Below are positions 53,424 to 62,433 of a DNA stretch of 64,000 nt, in pieces (the stretch's first letter is position 1; each line of letters begins with the position of its first letter). The stretch comes from Gemmatimonadaceae bacterium. Lineage in GTDB: Bacteria > Gemmatimonadota > Gemmatimonadetes > Gemmatimonadales > Gemmatimonadaceae. Below the pieces are notes generated by a model. That model ran no database searches. It worked only from the letters and a program-made list of their open reading frames with translations, and was not told the origin of the DNA. The stretch is taken from positions 248,001 to 312,000 of the forward strand of contig DASXKV010000054.1 of the NCBI GenBank assembly GCA_036496605.1, written 5' to 3'. The translations under genes were made by a program, and so were the position numbers.

Positions 53424-54917
53424 ATGAGTACTCCGATCCGCGCCGCGGCACCATCGCCTCCGAGCTCCGCCGAGACCGCCAGTGCAGCGGTGCCTAACGC
53501 GGCGCCGGCTGCGGCGCCGCCGGAGCGCCGCCGCTTCGATCGGTCGCTCGTCGACGGACCGCTCGCGCCGGCAGTCTGGAAGCTCGCCTGGCCGACGATG
53601 CTCACGAACATCATCGGCGGATTGCAGGGCATCATCGACCACGTCATGGTCGGCAATCTCGTCGGCTACACCGGCAACGCGGCGATCGGAGTGAGCTGGC
53701 AGATCTTCATCATCGTGATCGTCTTCATCTCCTCGCTCTTCACCGGCATGAGCGTGCTCGTCTCGCGCTTCGTCGGTGCCGGCGACGGCGACAAGGCCGA
53801 CCGGACGGTGTATCAGGCGTTCCTCACGGCGATCGTTCTGTCGTTCGGGATCATCGCGCCCGTCGGCTATTTTGTATCACCTTGGCTTCTGAACTTTGTG
53901 AACGCGGCACCTGCGGTCGAGACGCAGGCGCTTCCCTTCATTCGGATCATGTTCCTGTTCAGCGGCGGCATGATGATGTTCTTCATGCTCAGCATCGCCC
54001 TGCGCTCCGCCGGCGACGCACGGACGCCGATGATCCTCGGCGTCGCGATGACGGTGCTGAATGCCGCGCTCAACGTCGTACTCATTCGAGGCCTCGGTCC
54101 CATCCCCGAGTTCGGCACGAAGGGCGCGGCGATGGGAACGTGCATCGCCTCTGGGATCGTGAGTATTTACTCTCTCGTACAGCTCTGGCGAGGCAAGTGG
54201 GTCATCGCGTTCCCGCGGGGACACGGCTACGCGCCGGACTGGCAGATCATCCGGTCGCTCTTCCGCTTCGGTCTCCCGACGGGGATTCAGGGCATCGCCA
54301 TGAACGTTGGCGGCGTGCTGATGCTCTCGTTCATCGGCTCGCTGGCCCAGAGCGCCGCAGCTCAAGCCGCGTTTGCGATCTCATACTCGCAGCTCTTCTC
54401 GCTCATCACGTGGACCTCCGTCGGTCTGATGGGTGCCGCCGCCGCTGTCGCCGGCCAGAACCTCGGCGCCGGCAATCCTGATCGCTCGACCCAGGCAGTG
54501 CACATCGCCGCCCGCTACGGCCTAACGGGCGCCGCGCTCATCGGTGCCCTCTTTCTCTTCTTCCCCGCGCAGCTGCTCGCGATCTTCGGGATGCACAATG
54601 GCCCCGTCGTCGACATCGGCGTCACGCTACTGCGAATCCTGAGCGTGTCGGGACTCTTCATCGCCGTCGCGCTCACCTACACCGGCGGCCTTCAGGGCAC
54701 GGGCGACACGAAGAGTCCGCTGTATATCTCGATCGTCTCCCAAGTGATCGTTCCACTCGGCATCTGCTTCGCCGTGCAGCGCGTGAGCCACCTCGATCCC
54801 GTCGACATCTGGATCGCGATTCTCGTCGGACACATCACACGCTGCGCATTGAGTGTGTGGCGGTTCAATCAGCAGAAGTGGCGAGGAATCCGCGTCGATA
54901 TCGGGACCGCTCGGTAG
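53424..54917 (+). CDS. MATE family multidrug/Na+ efflux transporter
   Basis: The 497-aa protein has a hydrophilic Pro/Ala-rich N-terminus of ~50 residues and then twelve predicted helices in two six-helix halves. The MATE entry segment is WKLAWPTMLTNIIGGLQGIIDHVMVG, with the repeat-half counterpart FGLPTGIQGIAMNVGGVL. Substrate and coupling ion are not readable. The N-terminal extension before the first helix is longer than usual for the family. Confidence 0.9.
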   Translation: MSTPIRAAAPSPPSSAETASAAVPNAAPAAAPPERRRFDRSLVDGPLAPAVWKLAWPTMLTNIIGGLQGIIDHVMVGNLVGYTGNAAIGVSWQIFIIVIVFISSLFTGMSVLVSRFVGAGDGDKADRTVYQAFLTAIVLSFGIIAPVGYFVSPWLLNFVNAAPAVETQALPFIRIMFLFSGGMMMFFMLSIALRSAGDARTPMILGVAMTVLNAALNVVLIRGLGPIPEFGTKGAAMGTCIASGIVSIYSLVQLWRGKWVIAFPRGHGYAPDWQIIRSLFRFGLPTGIQGIAMNVGGVLMLSFIGSLAQSAAAQAAFAISYSQLFSLITWTSVGLMGAAAAVAGQNLGAGNPDRSTQAVHIAARYGLTGAALIGALFLFFPAQLLAIFGMHNGPVVDIGVTLLRILSVSGLFIAVALTYTGGLQGTGDTKSPLYISIVSQVIVPLGICFAVQRVSHLDPVDIWIAILVGHITRCALSVWRFNQQKWRGIRVDIGTAR

Positions 54918-54955
54918 AGCCCTGACACACGCGGCCTATGGGCTACTCTTAGGCC

Positions 54956-57325
54956 ATGGACGCGCCGACTGCAGCACTGGAGGACGAATGGCTCTGGGGC
55001 TGGGACCCTACGCCGGGCATCGTCTCCGTGTGGGCCGAGGAGGACGGCCGCGCGCTCGTGTGGCGCCGCGATCCGGAGCACGGCGCGCTGCTCCGCGACG
55101 AGCAACGCTTTCGCCCGTGGCTCCTCCTCGATCGACTCGACGACCTGCTGCACCTGGGCGACCGACTCTGTGAGGGTGCGAATGCCGCTGCGCGCATTTC
55201 CTATCGTGAGCTCGACGGACCCGGCGCGCTCCGGTACCTCGTTTCAGCCGACAATTACAAAACACTAACGTCCGCTATCCTCCTCGGCGCAACCCAGCGA
55301 CTTCGTCGACGCGTCGAGCACGTCCGTGAGCTGGGTGCGGACGCGGCGCTCACGCTCCCGCCGGACGAACAGTATCTCGTCGCAACGGGCCGCAACTACT
55401 TTCGCGATCTCTCATTCGACCAGCTCCACCGCCTGCAGTTCGATCTCGAAACGACCGGCCTCTTCGCCGAACACGACCGGATCTTCATGGTTTCCGTTCG
55501 ATTTCCGGATGGCAACACCGATGTCCTCGAGGCTACAGCGAAGGGTGACGTCGCCGAGGCGGATCTGATCCGGCGGCTCGTCGCCACGATCCGGGCAGCG
55601 GACCCTGACGTCATCGAAAATCACAACCTGCACGGATTCGATCTTCCCTTCCTTTACCGTCGTGCTCGACGCCTCGGCGTTCGGCTCGACATCGGACGCA
55701 CGGGCAGTGGATTACGCCGGCGCGCCGCACGACGCGGCGTAAAGTCCGAGGACGATGAGGAGCGCCGTGTCCGCTTCGTCGCGCCAGGACGCGAGCTGAT
55801 CGACACCATCGACGCCGTGCGTCGCTACGACTACACCGTGCGGGCATTGCCCTCCTATGGCCTCAAATCGGTTGCGCGTCAGCTCGGCTTGGCGGGACCG
55901 GATCGCGAGCTCATTCGCGGTGACCAGATCTACACCGTCTATCAGACCGATCCGGCTCGCGTGCGCCGCTACGCGATTGCCGACGTCGACGAAGTGGCCG
56001 CGCTCTCGCGAACGTTAGGCGGCCCCGCCTTCGCGCTCGCGCGCATGGTGCCGCGCCGGTACGAGCGAATTGCCGACGCGGGTGCCGCGACGGGGATGAT
56101 CGATCCGCTGCTCGTCCGAGCCTATCTGCACACGGGAACGGCGTTGCCCGCGCACGAAGAGAGCGACGGCACGCCTCACAGTGGCGCCGCGCTCCATCTC
56201 TTCGCAACGGGTGTCGCGCATCGCGTCGTGAAGGCCGATGTCGCGAGCCTCTATCCATCCCTGATGCGCACCTATCGCATCGGGCCGGCGCGCGATCACC
56301 TCGGCGCTCTGCTCGCGCTCGTCGATCGCCTCGTCGAACAACGTCTCACGGCAAAGGCGGCCGCTCGTCAGGCGCCCAACGTCGTCGAGCGACATGCGCA
56401 TGAGGCGATGTCGTCGGCGATGAAGCTCGTGGTGAATTCCGCGTATGGCTATCTCGCCGCCGGCGGCGGCTTGACGCGCTTCGCCGACGTGCACGCCGCC
56501 AACGAGGTCACGCGACGCGGCCGCGAGACGCTCGACATCATGTGCCGCTCACTTGCCGAGCGCGGTGTCACGCTGCTCGAGGCCGATACGGACGGCGTCT
56601 ACTTCGCCGTTCCCGAATCCTGGAGCGAGGACGACGAGCGTCGCGCGGTGAGCGAGGTCGCGGCTCTGATGCCGCCGCTCGTTCAGCTCGAGCTCGAGGG
56701 CCGCTACGCCGCGATGCTCTCGCACGAACCGAAGAACTACGCGCTGCTCGGCTACGATGGGTCGCTGCTTCTGCGCGGGGTAGCCTTCCGCTCCAGGCGT
56801 GCCGAGCCATTCGGCGAGGCGTTCCTTCGCCATGCGCTTCATCGTTTGCTCGTTGGCGACGTCGCCGCCGTACGCGCCGAGTACATCGACACGATCGACG
56901 CATTGCGCCGCCGCGAAATTTCGACGCTCAACGTCGCGGCGCGAGTGCGCCTCACGAAAACACCGGATCGGTATCTCGCGACGCGCGAGAGCCGCCGCGA
57001 GCTTCCGTACGAAGCCATGTTCGCGAGTGGGCGCACCACGTGGCACGTGGGCGACAAGATCCGCGTCTATCGTACGACCTCGGGCACCGGCGCAGTCGTC
57101 CCCGAAGTCGATGATGAGGGGACGACCGAAGCCGGCGACCCTCGCGACTATGACGTCGCGCATTACGAGCGCGTCCTGCGTGACAACTTCGCGGCTCGCC
57201 TCGGTCGCGCCTTCCGACCGGACGACTACGCCATCGTCTTTGCCGACCCCGACCAGCCCTCGCTCTTCGCGCCGCCGGTCGACACGATCCGCACCGTCCT
57301 AATCAGGCGCGTCGTTACGGCGTGA
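54956..57325 (+). CDS. Family B DNA polymerase
   Basis: The 789-aa enzyme has a proofreading exonuclease with ExoI FDLETTGL, ExoII region DVIENHNLHGFDLPFLY and ExoIII-type YAIADVDEV. Palm and fingers carry motif A KADVASLYPSLM, motif B KLVVNSAYGYL and motif C EADTDGVY; all catalytic acids are present. It starts at the ATG in GGCCATGG, 38 bp after the MATE gene. It does not look like E. coli Pol II in its insert pattern. A role in repair or translesion synthesis is possible. Confidence 0.9.
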   Translation: MDAPTAALEDEWLWGWDPTPGIVSVWAEEDGRALVWRRDPEHGALLRDEQRFRPWLLLDRLDDLLHLGDRLCEGANAAARISYRELDGPGALRYLVSADNYKTLTSAILLGATQRLRRRVEHVRELGADAALTLPPDEQYLVATGRNYFRDLSFDQLHRLQFDLETTGLFAEHDRIFMVSVRFPDGNTDVLEATAKGDVAEADLIRRLVATIRAADPDVIENHNLHGFDLPFLYRRARRLGVRLDIGRTGSGLRRRAARRGVKSEDDEERRVRFVAPGRELIDTIDAVRRYDYTVRALPSYGLKSVARQLGLAGPDRELIRGDQIYTVYQTDPARVRRYAIADVDEVAALSRTLGGPAFALARMVPRRYERIADAGAATGMIDPLLVRAYLHTGTALPAHEESDGTPHSGAALHLFATGVAHRVVKADVASLYPSLMRTYRIGPARDHLGALLALVDRLVEQRLTAKAAARQAPNVVERHAHEAMSSAMKLVVNSAYGYLAAGGGLTRFADVHAANEVTRRGRETLDIMCRSLAERGVTLLEADTDGVYFAVPESWSEDDERRAVSEVAALMPPLVQLELEGRYAAMLSHEPKNYALLGYDGSLLLRGVAFRSRRAEPFGEAFLRHALHRLLVGDVAAVRAEYIDTIDALRRREISTLNVAARVRLTKTPDRYLATRESRRELPYEAMFASGRTTWHVGDKIRVYRTTSGTGAVVPEVDDEGTTEAGDPRDYDVAHYERVLRDNFAARLGRAFRPDDYAIVFADPDQPSLFAPPVDTIRTVLIRRVVTA

Positions 57326-57447
57326 TGCGCGGCGATAGCGCATTGTCAGGCGGTCATCGTGAATCTTAATGCGCGATGGCCCACGGTTTGTCATTAGTGC
57401 CGATGTCCGGTACTAATCTCGGTGCCTGACGATTTTGGGTGGTCAAA

Positions 57448-58200
57448 ATGCTGCACGCCTTCGTCAGTTCCCCGGCCGCGCGTCCGGGGAGAAGCTGGCT
57501 TGTCGTCTCAACGTCCAGCGTCGTCGCCCATGCCGCGGTCATTTCGCTCGCGGTCGCCACGAGCGGACGCACTCACACGGTCGAGCCGTCGCTTCTCGAG
57601 AAGCCGCCCGAGCAACTGATCTTCATTCATGCTCGTGACTTCGAACATCACGCGATCACCATACGGAAGGGGGCGCTCGCGCGCGCGGCACTGAAAGCGG
57701 CCGCCATGCTCGTTCCCGATCTCACTCAACTTCGCATTGCCGTCGACGCGTCACTTGCGGCACTGCCGAAAGTTGCAACTGCCGATCTCGACATCACGCC
57801 GCGAGCAACCGATCCGAAGAAGGATTTCGGCGAGGTCAACACTGGCGAATTGCTCGGCGGTTCGGTGATGTGGGCGCTCAGCCACCCGGGCCGGGGCAAT
57901 GCCTACAGTTCCGATGTCGTCGAGAAGGTCGCGTGGCCGGAGCGCGGCAACCCGAAGCCGCGCTATCCAGAGTCGCTGCAGCGGCAGGGCGTCGAGGGCA
58001 GCTTCGTCGTCGAGTTCGTGGTCGACAGTACCGGTAAAGTCGATGAGAAGTCACTCAACTTCCCCAGCGCGACGCACCCGATGTTCCTGCGCGCAGTGAA
58101 GGATGCGCTGCTCCATTCTCGCTTCTTCCCGGCCGAGCTGGCCGGGATGCGCGTTAGGCAACTGGTGCAGCAGCAGTTCTCGTTCGTGCTCGTACGCTGA
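57448..58200 (+). CDS. TonB-like energy transducer
   Basis: The 250-aa protein has one N-terminal membrane helix with the TonB-type Ser/His spacing (SWLVVSTSSVVAHAAVISLA). A periplasmic spacer of ~120 residues follows that lacks the usual Pro-Glu/Pro-Lys repeats. The C-terminal TonB domain has PRYPESLQRQGVEGSFVVEF and VDSTGKVD. ATG at 57448 is preferred over GTG 57439. No exbB/exbD genes are near. It may energise the SusC transporters in this window. Confidence 0.83.
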   Translation: MLHAFVSSPAARPGRSWLVVSTSSVVAHAAVISLAVATSGRTHTVEPSLLEKPPEQLIFIHARDFEHHAITIRKGALARAALKAAAMLVPDLTQLRIAVDASLAALPKVATADLDITPRATDPKKDFGEVNTGELLGGSVMWALSHPGRGNAYSSDVVEKVAWPERGNPKPRYPESLQRQGVEGSFVVEFVVDSTGKVDEKSLNFPSATHPMFLRAVKDALLHSRFFPAELAGMRVRQLVQQQFSFVLVR

Positions 58201-58211
58201 CTATGCGTTAG

Positions 58212-58278
58212 GTGGGACCAGGGGCTAGGGTCTAGGGAACAGCGGGCTAGGGCTTTGAACTCTAGCCCCTAGTCCCCC
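58212..58278. repeat. CTAGGG-rich intergenic hairpin (copy C)
   Basis: GGGACCAGGGGCTAGGGTC at the left faces CTAGCCCCTAGTCCC at the right (58262-58276). A GGGCTAGGG repeat lies in the loop. It is downstream of the tonB-like gene, directly after a CGTTAGGT motif, and could work as its terminator. Same family as 32401-32470 and 34161-34246. Confidence 0.6.
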
Positions 58279-58300
58279 ATCCTTCGTAAGTTCTTCGCCC

Positions 58301-58632
58301 ATGAACGTCGCCATCTTCGGTGCGACCGGCATGGTCGGTCAGGGCGCCCTGCGGGAGCGTCTTCTCGACAACGAGATCGCGCGCGTCGTGACCGTCGGTC
58401 GCAACGCTCCCGCCGCGGCCAACCCAAAGCTCCGCGCCCTCACCGTCCGCGCACCGGCTGGTACAACATCGTCTACACCGTGATGCGCCCGCTGCTTCCG
58501 CTCTTCGGGCGGCCCGCGCCTGGTTACGTCGCGACCACCGAGAGTCTGGGACATGCGATGATCCGGCTCGCGAAAGGGGACTTCGACCGCCAGGTGGTAC
58601 AGGGCCGAGACCTCGCGCGCGCCGGCGCCTGA
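58301..58632 (+). pseudogene. NAD(P)-binding epimerase-like gene with internal deletion
   Basis: The first ~45 codons (MNVAIFGATGMVGQGALRE) are the Rossmann start of an NAD(P)-binding epimerase/NmrA-like protein. The frame then turns to nonsense and stops at 58483. The other frame from ~58457 reads GWYNIVYTVMRPLLPLFG... to a TGA at 58630, which is a credible C-terminus for the same kind of protein (...APGYVATTESLGHAM). So the middle of the gene, including the catalytic region, is missing and the ends are out of frame. Confidence 0.7.
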
Positions 58633-58713
58633 CGCTGAACGACGCTCCGCGCTTGCGCGCGGCAGTTCGTCGGGCCAAATCTGTGGTCGCCACCTTCCTC
58701 ACTCGGAGACGTC

Positions 58714-60057
58714 ATGTCGAAAGACCAGTTCTCCCGTCGCGAATTCCTCGGCGTCACCGCGGCCGTCGCCGGAGCGTCGCTCCTCGGTTCACCGTTGACC
58801 AATCCTACCTCGCTTTATAGGCGAAAGCTCGCACCAAGCGATCGCGTCCGGTTCGGCATGATCGGCGTCGGCATGCAAGGCAACGGACTGCTCGGCACGT
58901 CGATCCAATTGGACGGCGTCGTGTGCGCCGGCGCGGCCGATCTCTATGACGGCCGCCACACGCTCGCCCGCGAGATCGTGCGGCCTGACCTTCCGGTTAC
59001 ACGCCGCTACAAGGATCTCCTCGACAACAAGGACATCGATTGCATCGTCGCCGCCGTGCCGGATCACTGGCATCGGCAGGTCGTCATCGACGCCGTGAGT
59101 GCCGGAAAGGACATCTACTGCGAGAAGCCGATGTCACACAGTCCGGCCGATGGCTTCGCGATGGTCGAAGCGGCAAAAAAGAGCGGACGCATCGTACAAA
59201 TCGGCTCGCAGCGCGTGAGCTCACAGATCTGCGCCAAGGCGAAGGAGATGATCGCCAGCGGCATGCTCGGTGAGATGATGCTCATCGAGGGCTGGCTCGG
59301 CCGCAACGACCCGACAGGCGCATGGGAGTATCCCCCGCCGCCCGATCTCTCGCCATCCAATCTCGACTGGGACACCTGGCAGGGAACGGTAACGCCCAAG
59401 ATTCCATTCAACCCGCTCATCTTCGCGCGGTGGCGCTGCTGGAGGAACTACGGCACCGGTGTCGCGGGTGACCTGCTCGTTCACCTCGTGAGCGGCATGA
59501 TGTTCATGACAGGAATGAACCAGTCGCCGACGGAGGCAATGGCAGTTGGCAGCATTCGCCGATGGAAGGACGGGCGTGACATGCCCGACGTGCATTCGGT
59601 GCTCTACTACTACGGCGACCTTCCCGTCTCGATGCGTCTCAACCTCGGCACCTCGATGCCGGAGACGTATCGCTTCCAGGGCACGAAGGGCCTCCTCGAG
59701 GTCACGGGATCGACGATCACCTTCACACCGCAGAGCGGCAAGGACGAATCGCCGAGCTATTACGCGTACAGCTTCCCGCGTGCCTTACGAGAGGCCTACT
59801 TCAAGAAGTGGCACGAAGAGAACGACCCGAAGATCGGTCAGGTGCCAATGCCGGAAGCGATCTCCTTCAGCGGTCCGGACTACGACGACACTCGTCCGCA
59901 CCTGTGGAACTTCTTCGAGGCGGTCCGATCGCGAAAGCCGGTGGTGGAAGACGTCGTGTTCGGCAACAACGCGGCACTCGCGTGTCACATGGCGAATGAA
60001 TCGTACTTCAAGAAAAGTGCAGTAACGGCCGCAAATATGGCTGTGAGTAGCCGGTAA
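58714..60057 (+). CDS. Tat-exported Gfo/Idh/MocA family oxidoreductase
   Basis: The 447-aa protein has a twin-arginine leader (SRREFLGVTAAVAGASLLG), a Rossmann NAD(P) domain (FGMIGVGMQGNGLL) and the catalytic-Lys motif CEKPMSHS. The C-terminal alpha/beta sheet domain contains GRNDPTGAWEYPPPPDLSPS, typical of the large exported members. They oxidise or epimerise sugars. The Tat leader implies folding with cofactor before export. Confidence 0.9.
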   Translation: MSKDQFSRREFLGVTAAVAGASLLGSPLTNPTSLYRRKLAPSDRVRFGMIGVGMQGNGLLGTSIQLDGVVCAGAADLYDGRHTLAREIVRPDLPVTRRYKDLLDNKDIDCIVAAVPDHWHRQVVIDAVSAGKDIYCEKPMSHSPADGFAMVEAAKKSGRIVQIGSQRVSSQICAKAKEMIASGMLGEMMLIEGWLGRNDPTGAWEYPPPPDLSPSNLDWDTWQGTVTPKIPFNPLIFARWRCWRNYGTGVAGDLLVHLVSGMMFMTGMNQSPTEAMAVGSIRRWKDGRDMPDVHSVLYYYGDLPVSMRLNLGTSMPETYRFQGTKGLLEVTGSTITFTPQSGKDESPSYYAYSFPRALREAYFKKWHEENDPKIGQVPMPEAISFSGPDYDDTRPHLWNFFEAVRSRKPVVEDVVFGNNAALACHMANESYFKKSAVTAANMAVSSR

Positions 60058-60068
60058 ACTCCTAGGGG

Positions 60069-60085
60069 GCTTCGCTCAGGATGAC
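60069..60085. repeat. Half copy of the GCTTCGCTCAGGATGAC intergenic repeat
   Basis: GCTTCGCTCAGGATGAC lies between the oxidoreductase and aldo/keto reductase genes and shares its core with the inverted repeat at 14288-14374. Confidence 0.5.
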
Positions 60086-60099
60086 AAGTTAGAACCACA

Positions 60100-61176
60100 A
60101 TGTCGAGTAATCCCTTCATCGCTTCCGACGATCGTTACGAGCAAAAGCTCTACCGTCGCACCGGTCGCAGCGGTCTCCGTCTGCCTGCGATCTCGCTCGG
60201 GCTCTGGCAGAACTTCGGCGGCGTCGACGTCCTCGAGACCGGACGCGCAATCGTTAGGCGCGCCTTCGACCTCGGCGTCACCCATTTCGATCTCGCCAAC
60301 AACTACGGCCCGCCGCCTGGCTCCGCCGAGGAAAACTTCGGCGTCATCCTCGCAAAAGATCTCAAGCCATATCGCGATGAGCTGATCATCTCCACCAAAG
60401 CCGGGTACCTCATGTGGCCCGGGCCGTACGGCGAGTGGGGCTCGCGGAAGTATCTTCTCGCCAGTCTCGACCAGAGCCTCGAACGCATGGGGCTCGACTA
60501 CGTCGACATCTTCTATTCACACCGCCTCGACCCCGATACGCCGCTCGAAGAAACGATGTCGGCGCTGGACCAGGCCGTGCGCCAGGGAAAGGCGCTCTAT
60601 GCCGGCATCTCGTCGTACTCGCCAGAGGCAACGCGGCGCGCCGCGGCGATTCTCGACCAGCTCGGGACGCGTTGCCTGATCCACCAGCCTTCTTACTCGA
60701 TGTTGAATCGCTGGGTCGAGAATGGCCTGCTCGACACGTTAGGCGACCTTGGCATCGGCTGCATCGCCTTCTCGCCACTCGCTCAGGGCATGCTCAGCGA
60801 CAAGTATCTAAAGGGAGTTCCAGAAGGATCGCGCGTTACGCGAAGCAATTCGCTGTCGCGAAAGTTTCTCTCGGAGAAGAACATCGAGCGCATTCGCGGC
60901 CTGAACGAGATCGCACGCCGTCGGGGGCAGACGCTCGCGCAGATGGCCATTGCGTGGGTACTGCGCGACAATCGCGTCACGTCCGCGCTCGTCGGAGCGC
61001 GCACCGTCGAACAGCTCGAGGACAGCCTCGGCGCCTTACAGCACCTCGATTTCAGCGACGACGAGCTGAAGGCGATCGATGAGCTGGCAACCGACGGCGG
61101 AATCGACATCTGGAGCCAGAGCGTGCGCAGCGCGACGCCAGCGCCCGTCGCACACGTAGAGCTTGCTCAGCGCTGA
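60100..61176 (+). CDS. Aldo/keto reductase, YghZ/glyceraldehyde-3-phosphate reductase-like
   Basis: The 358-aa NADPH-dependent TIM-barrel enzyme has the AKR catalytic features FDLANNYGPPPGSAEE (Asp, Tyr), STKAGYLMWPGPYGEWGSRK (Lys) and FYSHRLDPDTP (His). The Mg-free cofactor pocket end LVGARTVEQLEDSL is present. The insertion GYLMWPGPYGEWGSRKY is characteristic of the YghZ-like subgroup, which reduces aldehydes and methylglyoxal. It lies 42 bp after the oxidoreductase gene and could be co-transcribed. Confidence 0.88.
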   Translation: MSSNPFIASDDRYEQKLYRRTGRSGLRLPAISLGLWQNFGGVDVLETGRAIVRRAFDLGVTHFDLANNYGPPPGSAEENFGVILAKDLKPYRDELIISTKAGYLMWPGPYGEWGSRKYLLASLDQSLERMGLDYVDIFYSHRLDPDTPLEETMSALDQAVRQGKALYAGISSYSPEATRRAAAILDQLGTRCLIHQPSYSMLNRWVENGLLDTLGDLGIGCIAFSPLAQGMLSDKYLKGVPEGSRVTRSNSLSRKFLSEKNIERIRGLNEIARRRGQTLAQMAIAWVLRDNRVTSALVGARTVEQLEDSLGALQHLDFSDDELKAIDELATDGGIDIWSQSVRSATPAPVAHVELAQR

Positions 61177-61179
61177 GAA

Positions 61180-62364
61180 CTAGGTGTACTTGAGCCACCA
61201 ATCGTTCCGCCGGGCTTTCAGACCGGCGTACCAACGACAGGGGATGTACATCAGAGCGACCACAATCGCCCACGCGAGATAGACGCCCGGGAGCGAGACG
61301 CCGTACCACGATGGGATCGATCCTGGGTCCGTGACGACTGGAATCCGCCGCAGCTCCCCGCCCTGTGCGAAGGCGAGCACCATCGCGACCGCGTGCGCCA
61401 CGTAGATATGCACGATGTAATAGAAGAGGGGCACTCTTCCATAGACGGTGAGCCAGCGCGCGATTCGCCCGTTCCACCCTTCGACCAGCGCCAGCGCGAC
61501 GAGGATGGGGCCTAGCGTCATCAGCAGGAAATCGAGCGACGGCGGATACTTCATAACGTTCAGGAACGACGCGACCGTGAGCGCGGGAGACCGCTGGACA
61601 GACCACTGGAATGGATCGCCATAGCCGTTCAGGTAGCGAACGACAATGAAGGCGGCAGTGGTGAGAAGCCCCGTACGAATCAGGAATCGCTTGCGCCGGT
61701 TTGCCTCCCAGCCGTAGATGTCGGCGAACACGTAGCCGAGCGCCATTACTGCGACCCACGGCACGAGCGGGTACGCGACGAAGAGCTTCCCCGGGATTAC
61801 GAAACCTGGGACGTGGAGGATGCGCCAGAATGGTGATGGCTCCACGCCGTCCAGCAGGTTGTGCCCGGCGATCATCACGATCGACAGGAGGGCCACGAGT
61901 CGTCGCGGGAGATGAACGAGCGTCGCCATGAGCACGATCGACCAGCCGAGTGCCCAGATCACGAGCGCGAACGCCGGAATCAGCCGGAAGCCGAACTGCC
62001 ATCCGATCGCGCTCACGGTCAGATCGAGCACGACGAGCCAGAGCCCGCGCGTGACGAGAAAGCGGGTGGCCTCCATCGCACTCCGTCCGCGCTGCATCCA
62101 GAGGCCGATACCAACGCCGGCGAGCAGAGAGAAGGCGGGAGCGCAGAAATGCGTCACCCACCGCGTTGCGAAAAGAGCCGACGTGCCGCGACTGAGATCC
62201 TCCGGCCGGACGCGCTGATTCGTGACGTAATCCCGAACGTGATCCAGCGCCATGAGCACCATGACGGCGCCACGAATCACGTCGACGGACGTGATACGCG
62301 CGCGTGCCGCCGGTGCCGTGTAAGACGTGGCGAGCGTCGACCGCTCGCTGGAAACTGAGGTCAT
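61180..62364 (-). CDS. Multi-spanning DUF1624/heparan-glucosaminide acetyltransferase-like membrane protein
   Basis: The 394-aa protein has about ten membrane helices. The segment RITSVDVIRGAVMVLMALDHVRDY with its buried Asp/His is the signature of the DUF1624/HGSNAT-like acyltransferase group. Members move acyl groups onto sugars at the membrane, but most bacterial ones are uncharacterised. I chose ATG 62364 (MTSVSSERS) over an upstream ATG at 62421 that would approach the divergent gene. It ends 3 bp from the aldo/keto reductase stop (convergent). Confidence 0.78.
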   Translation of the reverse strand: MTSVSSERSTLATSYTAPAARARITSVDVIRGAVMVLMALDHVRDYVTNQRVRPEDLSRGTSALFATRWVTHFCAPAFSLLAGVGIGLWMQRGRSAMEATRFLVTRGLWLVVLDLTVSAIGWQFGFRLIPAFALVIWALGWSIVLMATLVHLPRRLVALLSIVMIAGHNLLDGVEPSPFWRILHVPGFVIPGKLFVAYPLVPWVAVMALGYVFADIYGWEANRRKRFLIRTGLLTTAAFIVVRYLNGYGDPFQWSVQRSPALTVASFLNVMKYPPSLDFLLMTLGPILVALALVEGWNGRIARWLTVYGRVPLFYYIVHIYVAHAVAMVLAFAQGGELRRIPVVTDPGSIPSWYGVSLPGVYLAWAIVVALMYIPCRWYAGLKARRNDWWLKYT

Positions 62365-62433
62365 CCTGTATACGTTGAAGGCTCTCCGGTGGCGACGCAC
62401 TAGCTCCAGAACAGTTTTCACCTGACTCTGACA

